5,173 bases of DNA, from NCBI GenBank assembly GCA_002688165.1, contig NZCB01000015.1:9835-15007 (forward strand). The letters are read 5' to 3'. Positions within the stretch are counted from its first letter, which is position 1; each line of letters opens with the position of its first letter. The DNA comes from Candidatus Pacearchaeota archaeon. GTDB lineage: Archaea > Nanobdellota > Nanobdellia > Pacearchaeales > GW2011-AR1. The translations under genes and the position numbers were made by a program. Below the pieces are notes generated by a model. It did no database searches, was not told where the DNA came from, and worked only from the letters and a program-made list of their open reading frames with translations. Positions 5,042 to 5,173 of this stretch are shown piece by piece.

Positions 5042-5173
5042 TTATCTTCTTCTTCCTCTAAAAATGCGAATTTTTGTCCTTTTTGGAGTAGATGCTCCTG
5101 GAAAGGTAGTTCCATTACTTATATTCCAACCCGGGTATGTTTCGTTTATAAAATCTAAAATATCATCTACACA
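5042..5173 (-). CDS. C-terminal end of an unidentified protein (partial)
   Basis: An open frame enters from the right edge and runs 43 codons to a TAA at 5044-5042. The visible end reads as a helix-like DDILDFINETYPGW (3-16), a turn-rich middle (NISNGTTFPGAS, 17-28) and a very basic tail, TPKRTKIRIFRGRRR (29-43). I do not recognise the family. The tail does not look like the C-terminus of a proteasome subunit or proteasomal ATPase (no HbYX ending), nor clearly like Dop. It has the same direction as the Pup-like gene, 139 bases away, with a promoter between them, so it is probably a separate transcript. Amino-acid plausibility and the absence of stops support coding, but most of the gene is outside the window. 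Confidence 0.55.
   Translation of the reverse strand, partial: CVDDILDFINETYPGWNISNGTTFPGASTPKRTKIRIFRGRRR

Overview
The window is AT-rich DNA from an archaeon. Two adjacent genes encode the small and large subunits of an archaeal/eukaryotic-type clamp loader (replication factor C). Most genes are preceded by archaeal TATA-like boxes at plausible distances, and some transcripts look leaderless. The compact genes, short intergenic gaps, lysine/isoleucine-rich proteins and a shortened RfcL would suit a small-genome lineage such as a DPANN archaeon (Woesearchaeota/Pacearchaeota-like). That placement is inference and cannot be proven from this window.

Left part, DNA replication and repair. The start of a leftward gene (possibly a HerA-like ATPase) runs off the left edge. 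It is divergent from a rightward gene for an OB-fold single-stranded DNA-binding protein with a long acidic tail ending in Phe. That gene converges on a leftward rfcS-rfcL operon, with only 20 bases between the stop codons; the stop of rfcS abuts the start of rfcL (TAAATG).

Middle. A leftward 114-residue protein of unknown function lies upstream of rfcS, probably with its own promoter.

Right part, the most notable content. A leftward pair encodes a 61-residue protein ending Ser-Gly-Glu that matches the C-terminal half of prokaryotic ubiquitin-like protein (Pup), followed by an enzyme of the PafA/Dop family (Pup ligase / depupylase, glutamine-synthetase-like fold). Together they look like a pupylation module in an archaeal genome. 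Pup systems are best known from Actinobacteria, with related 'UBact' systems in Nitrospirae and some candidate phyla; I know of no characterised archaeal one. The enzyme mixes PafA-like and Dop-like features, and the modifier contains no lysine. A hairpin with a UUCG loop between U-rich tracts separates the two genes and may set modifier-to-enzyme stoichiometry. The C-terminal end of another leftward gene enters from the right edge.

A working model is that the Pup-like protein is attached through its C-terminal Glu to lysines of target proteins, and/or removed from them, by the neighbouring enzyme, possibly feeding the ordinary archaeal proteasome encoded elsewhere. No proteasome subunit or proteasomal ATPase is visible here, and no RNA gene, transposon or CRISPR array was seen.
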